Shown here one piece after another: positions 35,007 to 46,700 of a DNA stretch of 62,000 bases. The notes below the pieces were generated by a model. The model saw only the letters and a program-made list of their open reading frames with translations, searched no databases and had not been told where the DNA came from. Within the stretch, counting starts at the first letter, position 1; each line of letters opens with the position of its first letter. Source of the stretch: Mesostigma viride (taxonomy: Eukaryota; Streptophyta; Mesostigmatophyceae; Mesostigmatales; Mesostigmataceae); the NCBI GenBank assembly GCA_009746045.1, contig RPFO01000086.1, forward strand, positions 661,732 through 723,731, read 5' to 3'. The position numbers and the translations under genes were made by a program.

Positions 35007-35552
35007 CGAGCCCCCCCCAGTGGGGAAGCGCCCGCGTGTGCAATCCCACGGGAGGCACGCTAGATAGCTCCCCCTAGGGCAGCGTGCGGCTGCCTAGATA
35101 GATGATGTAGTTAGAATGTTGCTAGATAGATGTAGTATGTAGCCAATGTAGATAGATTAGACCGGTAGGAATGTTTGCACCCATCCATCCATTCATCGGG
35201 GTTAATGCTCCGTGACTCCCCAACGGGAGCACGAGTCTAATTAATTAATTAATTAATTAATTAATTAATTGATTAATTAATTAATTAATTAATTAACTAA
35301 TTAATTAATTATAATTAATTAGACTCGTGCTCCCGTTGGGGAGTCACGGAGCATGAACCCCGAAGGATGGATGGATGGGTGCAAACAGTCCTACCGGTCC
35401 AATCTATCTACATCAGCTACCTACAACATCTATCTAACAACATCACTAACTACAACATCTATCTAAACAACATCCCGCCACCCTAGGGGAGCTGTCTGGC
35501 GTTTCTCCTGCGGGTTTGCACGCGCGGGCGCTTCCCCACGGGGGGGGGCTCG
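35007..35552. repeat. 546-bp palindrome, tail-to-tail retroelement 3' ends
   Basis: The arms are mirror images around about 35280. Outside in, they contain GAGCCCCCCCC with GGGGAAGCGCCCGCG, a stretch of GATAGATG words, ACCGGTAGGA, GTTTGCACCCATCCATCC, then GTGACTCCCCAACGGGAGCA and a TTAATTAA-rich centre (35238-35322). The right arm continues outward into a coding-like remnant at 35463-35717. The simplest reading is two copies of one element's 3' end joined tail to tail. Confidence 0.85.
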
Positions 35553-35717
35553 TTGTCCTCTACGACCTGGGCCCACTTGGCCTTGTCCATCATCTTCTTC
35601 CAAAGCACGGAGAGGCCTAGGCCCCCCATGTCCTCTACCAGCTGTTCTGTTCAGGTAGAGAGATATGGTCCCCTTTTGGTCAGGAAGATTTCTCTCCAGG
35701 TTTGTTTGGCCGGGCAT
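35463..35717 (-). pseudogene. Retroelement coding remnant, probably C-terminal
   Basis: In one minus-strand frame the segments KQTWREIFLTKRG and LSVLWKKMMDKAKWAQVV look like the end of a retroelement protein, broken by stops. They sit directly upstream of the repeated 3' structure of the palindrome. The family is not certain; an L1-type pol C-terminus is a guess from the W/K-rich pattern. Confidence 0.35.
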
Positions 35718-36092
35718 AGTTGTCTCACTTAATATAAAAATTTCTACTGGATATCAATTAAGAGCCTAACCAGCGAATTAAGGCCAGAAATCTGGAATTA
35801 AATCCGGACCGGCCATGGTAGCTCGAGCCTGCTGTTAATGATTGTACTGATCTAGTCCGCCGGTTTGTCGAGTTGTTCAGGATTATGTCGAAATGAATGG
35901 ATGTGGATATGTGTAGCCGTGGACATAAAAACTCATGGCTGGCTAACGGTCATTGAGACCTAGATCGACGGTTTAGCTGAAAACAACCTCGCGTGATCAG
36001 GGCTGGTGTTCCTAGCGGCCGGGCCGGAGTGTTCAGTTGTAAGCACCACTGCTGCGATTGCTCTCCCGCTGCATTTAACACGAGGAATCACC
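35718..36092. other. Spacer with dispersed-repeat pieces
   Basis: It contains CTACTGGATAT at about 35745, the same word that flanks the 36-kb LINE insertion. It also has a degraded inverted copy of the dispersed GGCC motif near 35770-35793, and a block related in inverse orientation to 28818-28866 in GC2 intron 3. No gene was recognised. Confidence 0.5.
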
Positions 36093-36103
36093 CTACTGGA
36101 TAT
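36093..36103. repeat. Target-site duplication (left) of LINE remnant 2
   Basis: CTACTGGATAT, repeated exactly at 36960-36970 on the other side of the insertion. Confidence 0.75.
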
Positions 36104-36959
36104 TGAATTGAATTGAATTGTAACATAACTCCGTTGGGAGTATATGTAGCACATAGCCCTTGAGAGGGGGCATATGGCCTATCATACATCCTAAGCTACT
36201 TCCTGCAAGGGTGGGGATGGAAAGGACCCTTGCTCTAGGTGCACCAGGGCACGTGCATCCCCATGATCTTCAAGCTATGCCCTGCGAAGGGGGAGCCTGT
36301 CATGGGGGGGAAGATCAGCATAGCTATACAAAGAAGCTAGGGCATGGCGTCTCAGCAGAGAGGTACTCCCTGCATGGGCACAGCATAACTAAATAAAGCT
36401 AGGCATCATCTGGAGTGTGGCTCAGCATAGGCACACATGTACATGATGAAATAAAGCGCGTGGCTTAGCTGGGATAGGGCCTCTAGGAGGCGTACATGTA
36501 CATGGCCACGGTCTATCTATTCTACACTACTGCTGCTGTATTCCCCTAAGCTGGGGCGTCTGGAGTCGCTGGGGCCGCGGGGGTCGCCTGCAAGGGCTTG
36601 TGGCCGACGTAGATGGCCGCCCCCTTCCAGTACACCGGCTGCCCCGCCTTGGTCTGCCGGAGCTGGAGGTAGGTCGGCCATAGCTCCCGTCGCCGTTGTT
36701 GCTGCGCCAGGGTCAAGTCGTCGTCAAGGGTGAAGAGAGTCTTCTCGAGCCGCTTGCGGCGTCTGAGAAAAGAAATCTTGTCCGCCGGGGTCTTAAAGGT
36801 GAGAAGGAGCGGGGGCGGCCCTGCTTTACCCCGCGCGCGGGGAAGGCGGTGGGCGGCCAGCTCGATCTCACCAGTAAGGCCCATGCGATCAAGGATTTCT
36901 CTCTCAAAAGCACGCGCAAGCTTCTCGGAATTCTCACCTTCCTCCATCTTGAGATTCTT
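36104..36959 (-). mobile_element. 5'-truncated LINE-like insertion, remnant 2
   Basis: An 856-bp insertion on the minus strand bounded by an exact 11-bp target duplication (CTACTGGATAT at 36093-36103 and 36960-36970). Its 3' end carries a short CAATT repeat tail (GAATTGAATTGAATTG on the plus strand). Its 5' end stops inside ORF1, as usual when target-primed reverse transcription ends early. It matches 32575 to about 33775 without that copy's inverted arm. Confidence 0.75.
36546..36947 (-). pseudogene. LINE ORF1-like C-terminal fragment
   Basis: 133 residues in one frame from MEEGENSEKLARAF to the TAG at 36546, covering the RRM-like and C-terminal parts of an L1-type ORF1 protein. Motifs PPLLLTFKTPADKISFL and QQRRRELWPTYLQLR match the copy at 33349-34195. 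It is continuous here where that copy is frameshifted. The N-terminal half is absent because the insertion is 5'-truncated, so it is unlikely to be functional. Confidence 0.65.
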
Positions 36960-36970
36960 CTACTGGATAT

Positions 36971-38052
36971 GGCTGTCCAATAACAGGGCTTGAAGTGAGG
37001 ATGTTTGGTTATTGGAAATTTGACTTCACGTTATTTTTCGTAATTGGGTGTATCCGCTTGATGGCTATGGTGACAAACAGGCAAAGCTTATGTCTCCTTC
37101 GACGCAGAGGAATCCAACGCAATCCTACAGGTCTCAGCCAATCAGAACACAGACGAACCGGTAAAGTTCTCTCTAGATATGCTTTAAACCCCTAACCTGA
37201 GAAGATCCTAACTGACATCAGTCAGATTACACATAGATTCCAAGGTACTGTCCTTTACCGTCCAGGGCCCAACACAAAGGACCATTGAAAGGGTACTCCG
37301 CACATAGGTCCCAAAAAGTAAAGTCAGGCCGGGAATCATTACACTTTGGCCGTACAAAGGACTCAGACATTTACACTGAACACTGAACTCTAAGTTTTCG
37401 TCCACTTGGATGTAACAGTATACACGCTGTCAGAAAATACTGTTACAGACTGTGGCCAAAAAGGAGACAATCAACCATCTGATACGGCAATCCTGAAGTA
37501 AACACAGAAAAGGTGTTTACTGGTGGTGCACACCAGAAAAAAAAAAAAGCCAAGAACAAACGACAGCGCAAGAAGCTCCTTGCGGTCAGTTTCAACAGCA
37601 AACTGATTGTGCATGCTGTCTGCAAGTGTAACTTTCTAGCAAGGGTGGGGGCTTCACCCTTGCCAATTAAAAAAAGAAGGGCGACTACCACACATTCCCA
37701 GGTGGAACGGCCATGGACCAGGTCAGTGACCTATGTAACACAGGCTGACTGGAACAGGACGTTCAGCCCTTGACATGCACATGGCACATGGGCAAACCGG
37801 ATTTTATGGCCTGCAGGGCAAACTCGGCTTCATGTTCCACAAACTGACGACCAAGTTTGAGCCTAGATTTCGCCCAAACCCCGCCAGAATATGCGCCCAA
37901 AACAGCCCAGATGTGTGCCTCAGGTTGTGTTCGAATTGCACTTAACTTGGGGCCCGGAATGAGCCCGGAATGAGCCCTCACCAAAGTTCTCGCCAGACTT
38001 GCGCCGAATGAAAGGGCACTGCTTGGGCCACCATTGTGTACTCCTTGCGCCC
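36971..38052. other. Spacer at the 3' side of GC3
   Basis: From about 37790 the sequence is the GC3 3' flank, sharing GGGCGCAAGGAGTAC next to the stop with GC2. Between 36971 and 37790 no gene was recognised; there is an A12 run at about 37540. Confidence 0.5.
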
Positions 38053-41000
38053 TCACGCCTTGACATCGATGACCAGATCCGTGGCCTCTGACATCGACCT
38101 GGACGATCTGTGGGGCTTGCCGTGGGAGCTGCGGTCCTCCTCCCCATCCCTTCCCATGCGCGTGTCCGCCGATTCCCGGATCTCCAAGCTGTCCATCCTG
38201 AGGCCCGCCATCACCATCTCCGCGCGCAGATTCTCTGGTAGGTTCCTCACGCTGCTCTCTAGCCAGTAGGTGACTGTCTCGCCCTTGCCCTTGAGCAGCA
38301 CCTTGCCGCGCTTGACGGTGCGCAGGCTCCTGTCCTGCTTGCGCAGCGCGGCCGCCGCCGCCTGCGACAGGTGCACGCAGTCGGGCTGGGAAGATGTCTC
38401 GATGCGGTTGGTCATGTTGACAGTGTCGCCAAACAGGCAGTAGCGAGGATTGAGCGTGCCAACCACCGAGGCGACCACGGGGCCCGTGTGCACGCCCGTG
38501 CGGATGTGGATGGTGCCCATGGAGGGGTCGTCCAATTTGACGGGGATGGTGTTGGCCACCTGTGTGGGGACATGCCCGGGGAGCGGATGCCAGGATAAGG
38601 GTCCAAGGGCAAAGGGCGATGAATCATGAGCGGCAGTGGGGAGGAATTGCAGCCATGGGCACACACAAGAAAGTGGCGGCGGAAGGGGAGGAGGGGCATT
38701 GAAAAATCTCACCAAACAATCTGATCGCAGGGGGGGCCACCCAACAAGCGCCGCAAATGTCTGCCATGGCGGGCGTGAGCAGCGTGCAGGAATCGCTCTG
38801 GATGCCGAAATGAGCGGAAAACAATGCACTGAGACGCATGGCACTAGGAGGCCAAGCCTTTTGCCGCAGGCACGCAGCTGCTTTGGGAGAGGTGGCCAAG
38901 CAGAAGCAGCTCCCATTATCGGCAAAGCGAGCGGCAAGCAAGTAGCCAGCCGGCAAACAGCTGCACTAACAGGGTTTTCCATCGACACCTAAGCGCAGCA
39001 ACCTGCCAGTTGCCAGTTTCCATTCATCCATTCTCTCCCCCATTCATCCATTCTTACCAAGAACAACCCGCCAATCCGCCCAGGACTACGAGCCGCTGCA
39101 TCCACCCCCCGCCACCTCATATGCGGCACCATGCAACTGGACGGCCTATCGCTGATCAGCTAGTCCATGAAAATCGCAAGGATGCACGGATCACACGGTC
39201 ACCACTTATGCCACCAACGGACACGGATGAACAGGCCTTTGTAAACAAGGACTGATGCTATACTGTTGTAGGGCTATCCACAGGTGATGTAACCAAAGGG
39301 CTATACTGTTGTAGGGCTATCCACAGGTGATGTAACCAAAGGGCTATACTGTTGTAGGGCTATCCACAGGTGATGTAACCAAAGGGCTATACTGTTTTAG
39401 GGCTATCCACAGGTGATGTAACCAAAGGGCTATACTGTTGTAGGGCTATCCACAGGTGATGTAACCAAAGGGCTATACTGTTTTAGGGCTATCCATAGGT
39501 GATGTAACCAAAGGGCTATACTGTTTTAGGGCTATCCATAGGTGAGGTAACCAAAGGGCTAACCATACGGGGCTGGGGTGAGACAGGGAGCACCATTGCA
39601 AGACGGCATGATAATGGTTACAACACATATGATGCAAGAATCCCCACTGCCTAACATGCACTTGATCGCCGCAAAGATGTCTGTCTGCACTTTGCCCCAT
39701 GCGCCACGCACCGCGATGGCGTCCTGCGCGAACCGCACAATGCGCGCCGTGTGGTCCTCCGCCTTTGGGTGCAGGTTGCCCACCACCATGTACGCGTCAC
39801 CGATCGTCTCCACCTTGAACAGGCTGTGCTTTGTCGTGAGCGCGTCAAACTGGGTGTACAGCCGGTCCAGCATCTGCATGACCTCGATCGGCAACAGCTG
39901 CGCGCTGTGGGAGGTGAAGCCTACGATGTCGCTGAACATGATGGTCACGCAGTCGTGGCGCTCCGGAGGAACGGTCTCCCCACGGTGCAGCGCCGCGGCA
40001 ACATGGGGCGGCATGATCTTGTCGATCAGCCCCTGCTGCGCGGTGAGCCGCGACTGGAGTGCCGAGAAGCGCTGCTGGCCGCCCTTGGCTTGGAATGCGG
40101 AGAACAGGCGCGTGTGGATCTCAACGAACGTGGGTCGGCGGTGGGGCCAGGGGCTCAGGCACTCGTACATCAACCCCTCGAGCTCCACGGGCATGCTTGC
40201 CACCGGCTTGGGCCGCACAGTGCCCATGATGACGCCTTCCACGATCGTCTCCAGCGGCAGGTCCGCGTAGATGTCGGCGCGCGCAAAGCACTCCCAGAGC
40301 ATCATGCCAAAGGAGAAGACATCAGACGCGGGCGTGGCTGGGCGGCCCGCGAGCACCTCCGGGGCAGCATATTCGAGGGTCACAGGGACCACGCCGCAAC
40401 CCAGCGAGGAGTTGAGCAGGCAGAAGGGGCTCACGACCGAGAGCTTGAGCGACATGTTGTCGTCCAGGAAAAGTGACCTGGGTGTGTATGCCCGAGAACG
40501 AGAGAAAGGAACGAGGGGCCGTGGCGGAGTGGTGCATCCACGGTTATTGTGCAGGGCGGCATTGTCATAAGCACCAGGACACGAGGAAGTTCATTGGTTA
40601 AAGCATACATGACACGACGGGACCGTTAGGCACAACCCATGTCCACCGCATGGAAATGAAGGGGCAAAGATGCAACGGTGCTGCGGGGGAGGGCACAACA
40701 AGCCTGTGGTATAATGATAACGGTGCTGCGGGGGAGGGCACAACAAGCCTGTGGTATAATGATAACGGTGCTGCGGGGGTGGGCACAACAAGCCTGTGGT
40801 ATAATGATAACGGTGCTGCGGGGGTGGGCACAACAAGCCTGTGGTATAATGATAACGGTGCTGCGGGGGTGGGCACAAAGATGAGACAGGCACAGGGAAC
40901 CGGGTATATTGTTGCACAGATAAACACGGGAGAGGGTACTTGCACAAGAGGGGATCCGATACAGTAACATGAGAAGCATACAGGGGTAAGAAAGTCAGCC

Positions 41001-44000
41001 CAACTCTGCGGAACCACGGCCCATACGAATGGCAAAGGCAGCGCGACGAGACAAACACATGGAACTATGAAGACTAGACGCATCTGAATTCACACCACTG
41101 AGGAGTGGGCAAGTGCGGAGGACGTGACTACTGATACTTGGTCTTGATAACGTCAAGCAGTTTCAATGGTTGAAGTAGAAATGCTAAGCTTTGGCGACTT
41201 CCATGCTCATGTGCTCTAGCTTGTGTCCCCTAGCTCTATGCCCCTAGTCCCTGCCTCCACGCGACTCACTTGGGGTTGAGGTCCCCGTGCGTGATCGGCG
41301 GGCGCTGCGAGTGCAGGTACTTGAGCGCCGACGCCGCGTCCAGAAGCATGCCGATCATGGCCCCCACGTCATAGTCCAGAGTCCGATTCTGCATGGCCGC
41401 GTGCAAGCTGCCGCCCGTCAACCGCTCGAGCAGGATGTACACAGCGCACTTGGTCAAGCCGCCCCCAATGACGCGCTCCAGATTTGGGTGGTGCATCTCC
41501 ATTGCGCGATGCAGCAAGGCCTCAGCGCCACGCAAGAGCGCCTTCTTCTGTTCCCGCGGCAACGGCGGCTCACTCACCCTCAGGTTGAAGATGTCCTTGT
41601 GCAAAGTGCTCCTCTTGTGGTTCGCGCCATCCTTCCAGCTGGGGTCCTTCTCCCCTGAACTTGCACGGGGGGACTCCGTCCCGCCAATCGAACCGAACAC
41701 ACTCTCCGACGCGCTGGCCCCCGGCTCCTCCCCAAGGGCTTCCCCAACCACACGCCCGGGCTCCATGCACAGGGACACGAGGACCACATCATCATCAAAG
41801 TAGGGCTTGGGGGCGCGCACCTTGACGGTCACTGCGCTCTTGTCGATGACGCGAAATGCCGACCGGACAATGACACGGCTGGTGTTGGCCTCCGCATCGT
41901 CGCAGAAGGACTCCTTGCAAGTGGACAGGAGCGTGCGGGATAAGGGCACGCGGCGCACGCCAACGTCCACCCCGTGGTAGACCGCGTCAGAGATGCTCGT
42001 CCCGCAGTCGAGCGCCTTGACAGGGCCCCACTCGATCGCGCCCATGTCCACAAGCCACACTTTCTTCTTCTGCTGCTTGCTACGCAGCATCCACAGCGCG
42101 TTTGACGCCAGCAGCGCCACAATCCCAATCACCACGGGGGGGACCCACGCTTTCACATCCGCGCGGCCATCGCCCTCGCTCGTCGGCGGCTTCGGCGGCA
42201 CCCGCGCCCGGTCGAGCGGGACAGGGCCTGGCGGGGTCATGCTCCCATCGCGCCACGTCGTGGGTGCCTGCATCACGAACGTGCCGTCGGCAGCATTCCA
42301 ACTGTGGGTCACCACAGAGGTGCTGCGGGCGAGGGAGCCGTTCGGGTGGAAGCTGTTGACCAGGTTGACCATGTTGAGTGTGCCGATGCGGTCGCCGTTT
42401 TCGTCATACGAGATGGGGCCCGAGGTCCCCAGGAACGAAGCATTCCGCATGGCCCGGTAGAGCACCATCCCATCCCAACTGGGCGAGTAAAACGTCTCGC
42501 ACGGCGTCTTGTTGCGGGCGGCCGCGTCCTCCAGCACGCGGCGCAGCCCGTGCACAATAGTGTAGACCGCGTCTACCACGAGTTGGCTACTGCCGGCTAT
42601 CACCGCTGGAATCTGGCCTGGGAACTCGCTGCGGTTGTAGCTGCGCGCATACGCCTCAAATTGGGCCGTGCGTTCGTTGCTGCCCGCCGCAGTGGTCAAG
42701 CCGAGAAAGCCCGTTGTGTGGCGGTAGAACATGTCGACGCTCACGTTGGGATGCATCCCGAAGCTGGCAAAGATGCCGGGCTGCCGCAGGATGTGTCGGT
42801 TTGCATGGCAAGGATCCGCACCGCCGATGCATGGGAACAGGACAAGGGGATTGCAAGGCAAATTACGGGCGGGTGCATCGTCAGCAGGCAAGTGTCAGCG
42901 GGTAAGCATGAGCGAGAAATGTGTCCGGTAAGCTACAAGCAGGGAGTGCATAACTACGAGATGGCAAATGTGAGTAGGCAATGGTGCCCGGGCAGGTGAC
43001 AACCTGTCATGCAAGGGCGGCCGCTGACCATAGTGCAACCATGTGGCACTGAGGAGGAGAAGCGCAGATTCAGGGGTGCCATGATTGCATGCAATCGCGT
43101 GCTTGACTAGATGCATGAAGGGGAGAGTCCAGGGTGAGGCCAGGGTGAGGCTATCTCTGTCGTCAACCAAAGGAATGTCCCATGACAAACATGTGGCACT
43201 GCTTGGCTAACTATCCCCTGTCCAGGTGATGTGGTGGTTCCAGTGCTACCGTTGATTACCGGGCAGGCAAGCAGTCCTCGTGGCGAGATCTGATCGTGTG
43301 CATGCGCAAGGGATGAATGGTCATGTGAAGAACAGAGGGCACTGATGTTGAACTGATGTTGAAGAAAGAGAGAAAGATTATACTGGGAAGTCCTGTCTGA
43401 GAAAGAGGGCTCTGTAACTCAGGTCGACAAAGGACAGCTACAATTGACAGCAAAAGAGTCAGAAGAGACGATAACCCCTCACATCAAACCAGTGCTGGAA
43501 TTTGTCTCGGCCGAGACCTGATGACCACGGGTAGGAATGCTAGGACTCACTGCCATCCACGCAAGTGCTCATAAGCAACAAGGCCGCATACGGTAAGGGT
43601 TCCAATGTGTGCGGCCTGTGCAGGGCCTATGTGCCTGCACGGGGGTACCAATATGCTGGGCCTGCAGGCAGCGCCCAGATTCAGCTTGTCGTCTCCCACC
43701 CTTCATAACTCTTGGGAAATGAATTTGGATAGGAAGAAAGAAAAAATTCAGAATGTAATTCGCGTCGGAGTAAAAATTCGCCCTGCCCTGCCCTGCCCTG
43801 CCCCGCCCCGCCCCGCCCCGCCCCGCCCCGCCCCGCCCCGCCCCGCCCCGCCCCGCCCCGCCCCGCCCCGCCCCCCCCGCCCCGCCCCGCCCCGCCCCGC
43901 CCTGCCCCGCCCCGCCCCGCCCCGCCCCGCCCCGCCCCGCCCCGCCCCGCCCCGCCCCGCCCCGCCCCGCCCCGCCCCGCCCCGCCCCGCCCCGCCCCGC

Positions 44001-46570
44001 CCCGCCCGCCCCGCCCCGCCCCGCCCCGCCCCGCCCCGCCCCGCCCCGCCCCGCCCCGCCCCGCCCCGCCCCGCCCCGCCCCGCCGCGCCCTGCCGCGCC
44101 CCGCCCCGCCCCACCCCGCCGCGCCCCGCCCCGCCCCGCCCCGCCCCACCCCGCCGCGCCCCGACTCAGCCGGACCCGATCTGACCTGACCTGACCTGAC
44201 CACGTCCCAATCGTCCGCACGTGACCGCATCGTCACTGCCAACGTACCAGACTCGCCCAATATCCGCTGGCTGCCTCGCTGAGCATGAACGTATTTGCAA
44301 AGAAGAAGTAGTTCCGGTGCTGCGCGCCGCTGGGATCCTGCGCGATCATGTAGCTGAACAGGCGCACAAACTGCGTCAGGGAGCAGAACACGACCGTGAT
44401 GTAGTTCTCACTCCCCAGCAGGCTGTCGGCCGCCTCGGTGAGGTTGGTGCTCATGTCGACGACGACCTGGAGCCCCGCGCGCAGCGGCTGTCCAGCGCGC
44501 GTAGAGTCCTGCGCGAGGGAGAGGAAGGTCTTGAGGTTAAGCACCGAGAGGTCTGATTGGTCGATCACGATATCCACCTCGGTCCAGTTGTACGCGCGCA
44601 AGAGCGCCACGCACGCGCGCACTTGGGTGATGGATGAAATCGTCGTGCGCATGAACGTAGGAAACTCGTCCTTGTTGGAGAGGGTGGCCGAGTTTGAGTT
44701 TGAGGAGATCTGGGGGATATTGCCGGCGGACGCCACCAGCTGGACGATCTCCGATGCCTGCGAGGACGTCGCGCCCATCAGCGCCACCAGGCCTGCAACC
44801 AAGGGGAAGGTCGGGCAACGACGTGGAAAAACAGGAGGGGAAGACAAAGATGTCGATGAACATACTGACGAAGTGCTGGTGTAAACAAACAATTTTATAA
44901 ACGTACAAGGGGTTGGAAAGATGGCGAAGATGGAAGCCATGGAACAAGAGGGTACAAAGAGCAATTGCATAACCATCACACATGACAGCTGCAGCCACCA
45001 GTTAGGTGCGAGGGCGCCGGACATGGCATGGGCGCAGGGGTGTGCGCACAGGATGTGACGAGTGCGGAGAGTACCGCGCCCCATTTTCGCAGACCATACG
45101 GCGGACAGCATACAGCATCAGCATCACGGGCAGGGGCCATGAGGCAGGCGAGACATGTGCACCACCATCGCCATCGGGGATGGCCCCCGCGCGGCCCACG
45201 CGATCCAACCCCCACGGACATCGGCCACACAGACAGGAGGGAGGGCCGGACACACCTGGCATTGTGTGGGCATAAAGTGGCTCCTGGCTGTTTGGCCGAT
45301 GTCAGTGACTACCTGCAGGCTAATCACTTCCTTGCTGTTCATACATGCCGTTCAAGGAGATGAGCATGTGTGGCTGGAATCGAGAATACGGCCTTGAAAG
45401 GACTGTCTGGGTGGTCTTGACGATGCAGCCGAGAAGCTCGTGACAGGAGCGGCCATTTGAGATACAGAGAAAGAAAGTATGTCAGAGGAGGGGGGAAGTC
45501 GCCTGCTAGCTAAATCCTACCATCCAGTTGTGTTTTCTTCCCCATGGGCCGGCGGCCATCGCAACGTAACGCCGAGTCAACTGCTTAACGAGCTTCAAGC
45601 ACATGTGGAGGCCAAGGCCAATCCAGATTGACAACATCCCCAGCCACAGGCCAAGCTTTCCCTTTCCTCCTCAACATCTGCCTGACCTAGTCCAAACAAG
45701 CTCGTCTGTGATATTCTTTACATTACAAGTGACTACGCACATTGTTGCAAGGCAAGCTACTCCTCGTTCTAAACATCTGGCCTGCTCCTCGAAAAGCTTC
45801 TCTGTGATGGCCTTCACCATCTAACTGAAGTCATAAAATGACTGGCTCCCATTACTATGACCCATCACCCTTGCATTTCTGCAACATAAGCTTTATGGCG
45901 CGCATGATGAAGGGCCGCCGTTCATTAAATGCTCGCCTTTCTTTGTCCCCACAGGACACAGGGGATGGTACTGTGAACGTGCAAGGTGCGCAATCACACA
46001 CGGACTTGTGCTTGTAACCTTCCACAGATTCGTATGAATCCTCTCCTGTGCGAGTTTTTCAATGACATGGACTTACTCTACATAACACCGCTTACACCAG
46101 GCGCATTCTCAAAATTCGACATTCCGCACCCCTGGCGCGTAAACATCTCCAAGGCAGGTTGTGGGCCGGTCAGGGAATGACGTTTTGCTCATTGAGTAAG
46201 ATAAGCTACCCGGCCAGGGACACGTACCTGGAGTGGTTGCCACCTTGGTTACGGCTTCGAAGACGGGCTTTCTGTCGTCCAACCCGTAGAAGCTATAGAT
46301 TGGCTGAAGATGGATGCTGGGAAGGAGTGAGGTATTGGCCTCGACTTCTCGGAAGGCTAACTCCGCGATGGCGAATGCCGGTGACGTCAGGAGACTAAAG
46401 CCCCCGGTGATCACTACATAGGCTACTCTCAGAACAGTTCGGTTACCATCAAATAAACACGTTCCATTGGTGATCAGCTGGGGGCAGCCACTAGAATCAG
46501 CAGCGACCACCACACCCAAGGCAATTGTGAGAAATAGAAGGCAATAGCCTGAGTTGCTTAGTCTAGGCAT
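38053..46570 (-). CDS. GC3: complete receptor-type guanylate cyclase, convergent paralog
   Basis: On the minus strand, exons 46570-46228, 44792-44248, 42780-41270, 40477-39712 and 38559-38053 join in frame (3672 nt, 1223 residues). All introns are GT-AG, in the same positions and phases as GC2. Exon lengths are 343, 545, 1511, 766 and 507, against 340, 545, 1511, 766 and 507 in GC2. The domain order is the same: signal peptide (YCLLFLTIALGVVVA), ANF-receptor-like ligand domain, helix [17 protein letters not shown], pseudokinase (HGDLNP; SVVSPF in place of DFG), cyclase. [32 protein letters not shown] and the Arg in MTNRIE are intact, predicting GTP-to-cGMP activity. Substitutions are scattered through the ligand domain and the linker before the kinase-homology domain. 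Introns are filled with different minisatellites. It faces GC2 tail to tail across about 6.8 kb of transposon debris. Confidence 0.9.
39257..39560. repeat. 43-bp minisatellite in GC3 intron 4
   Basis: About seven direct units with no spacers, made of GCTATACTGTTGTAGGGC and TATCCACAGGTGATGTAACC. Late units carry TTTTAG and CCATAG variants. Confidence 0.9.
40677..40878. repeat. 45-bp minisatellite in GC3 intron 3
   Basis: Four and a half units of GGTGCTGCGGGGGAGGGCAC, AACAAGCCTGTGGTATAATG and ATAAC. GGGGAG becomes GGGGTG in later units. Confidence 0.9.
43781..44165. repeat. (CCCCG)n array in GC3 intron 2
   Basis: About 385 bp of CCCCG pentamers with few interruptions, lying just inside the exon 2 donor when read on the gene strand. 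GC1 and GC2 have a short, degenerate GGGTC/GGGGC patch at the same intron position, so the array expanded in the GC3 lineage. The Ala/Pro and Gly/Arg frames here are composition artefacts. Confidence 0.95.
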
Positions 46571-46700
46571 CTTTCCTGCCAAGCGTTCTTAGACCAACAT
46601 CGTATAACAACCGATGACAAGGGCCACACTGCTCCCCATGTACACCACGTCCCAATCTGCTGATTGAATTTCTTGATGCAACGACTGGCGCCAGCTAGCG
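46571..46700 (-). promoter_or_regulatory. Conserved upstream block of GC3 (promoter/5'UTR candidate)
   Basis: Read on the minus strand it shares GGCGCCAGTCG, GCATCAAG, CAGCAGATTGG, TACGATGT, GGTCTAA and CTTGGCAG with the region upstream of GC1 and GC2, with an insertion of about 30 bp. Confidence 0.45.

Noticed and set aside
39257-39560. CRISPR-like array of seven repeats
   Set aside because: The 43-bp units abut with no unique spacers, lie inside an intron of a eukaryotic gene, and have no cas genes. It is a minisatellite.
43569-44260. Gly/Arg- and Ala/Pro-rich frames over the CCCCG array
   Set aside because: A pentanucleotide array in an intron; all frames are composition artefacts.
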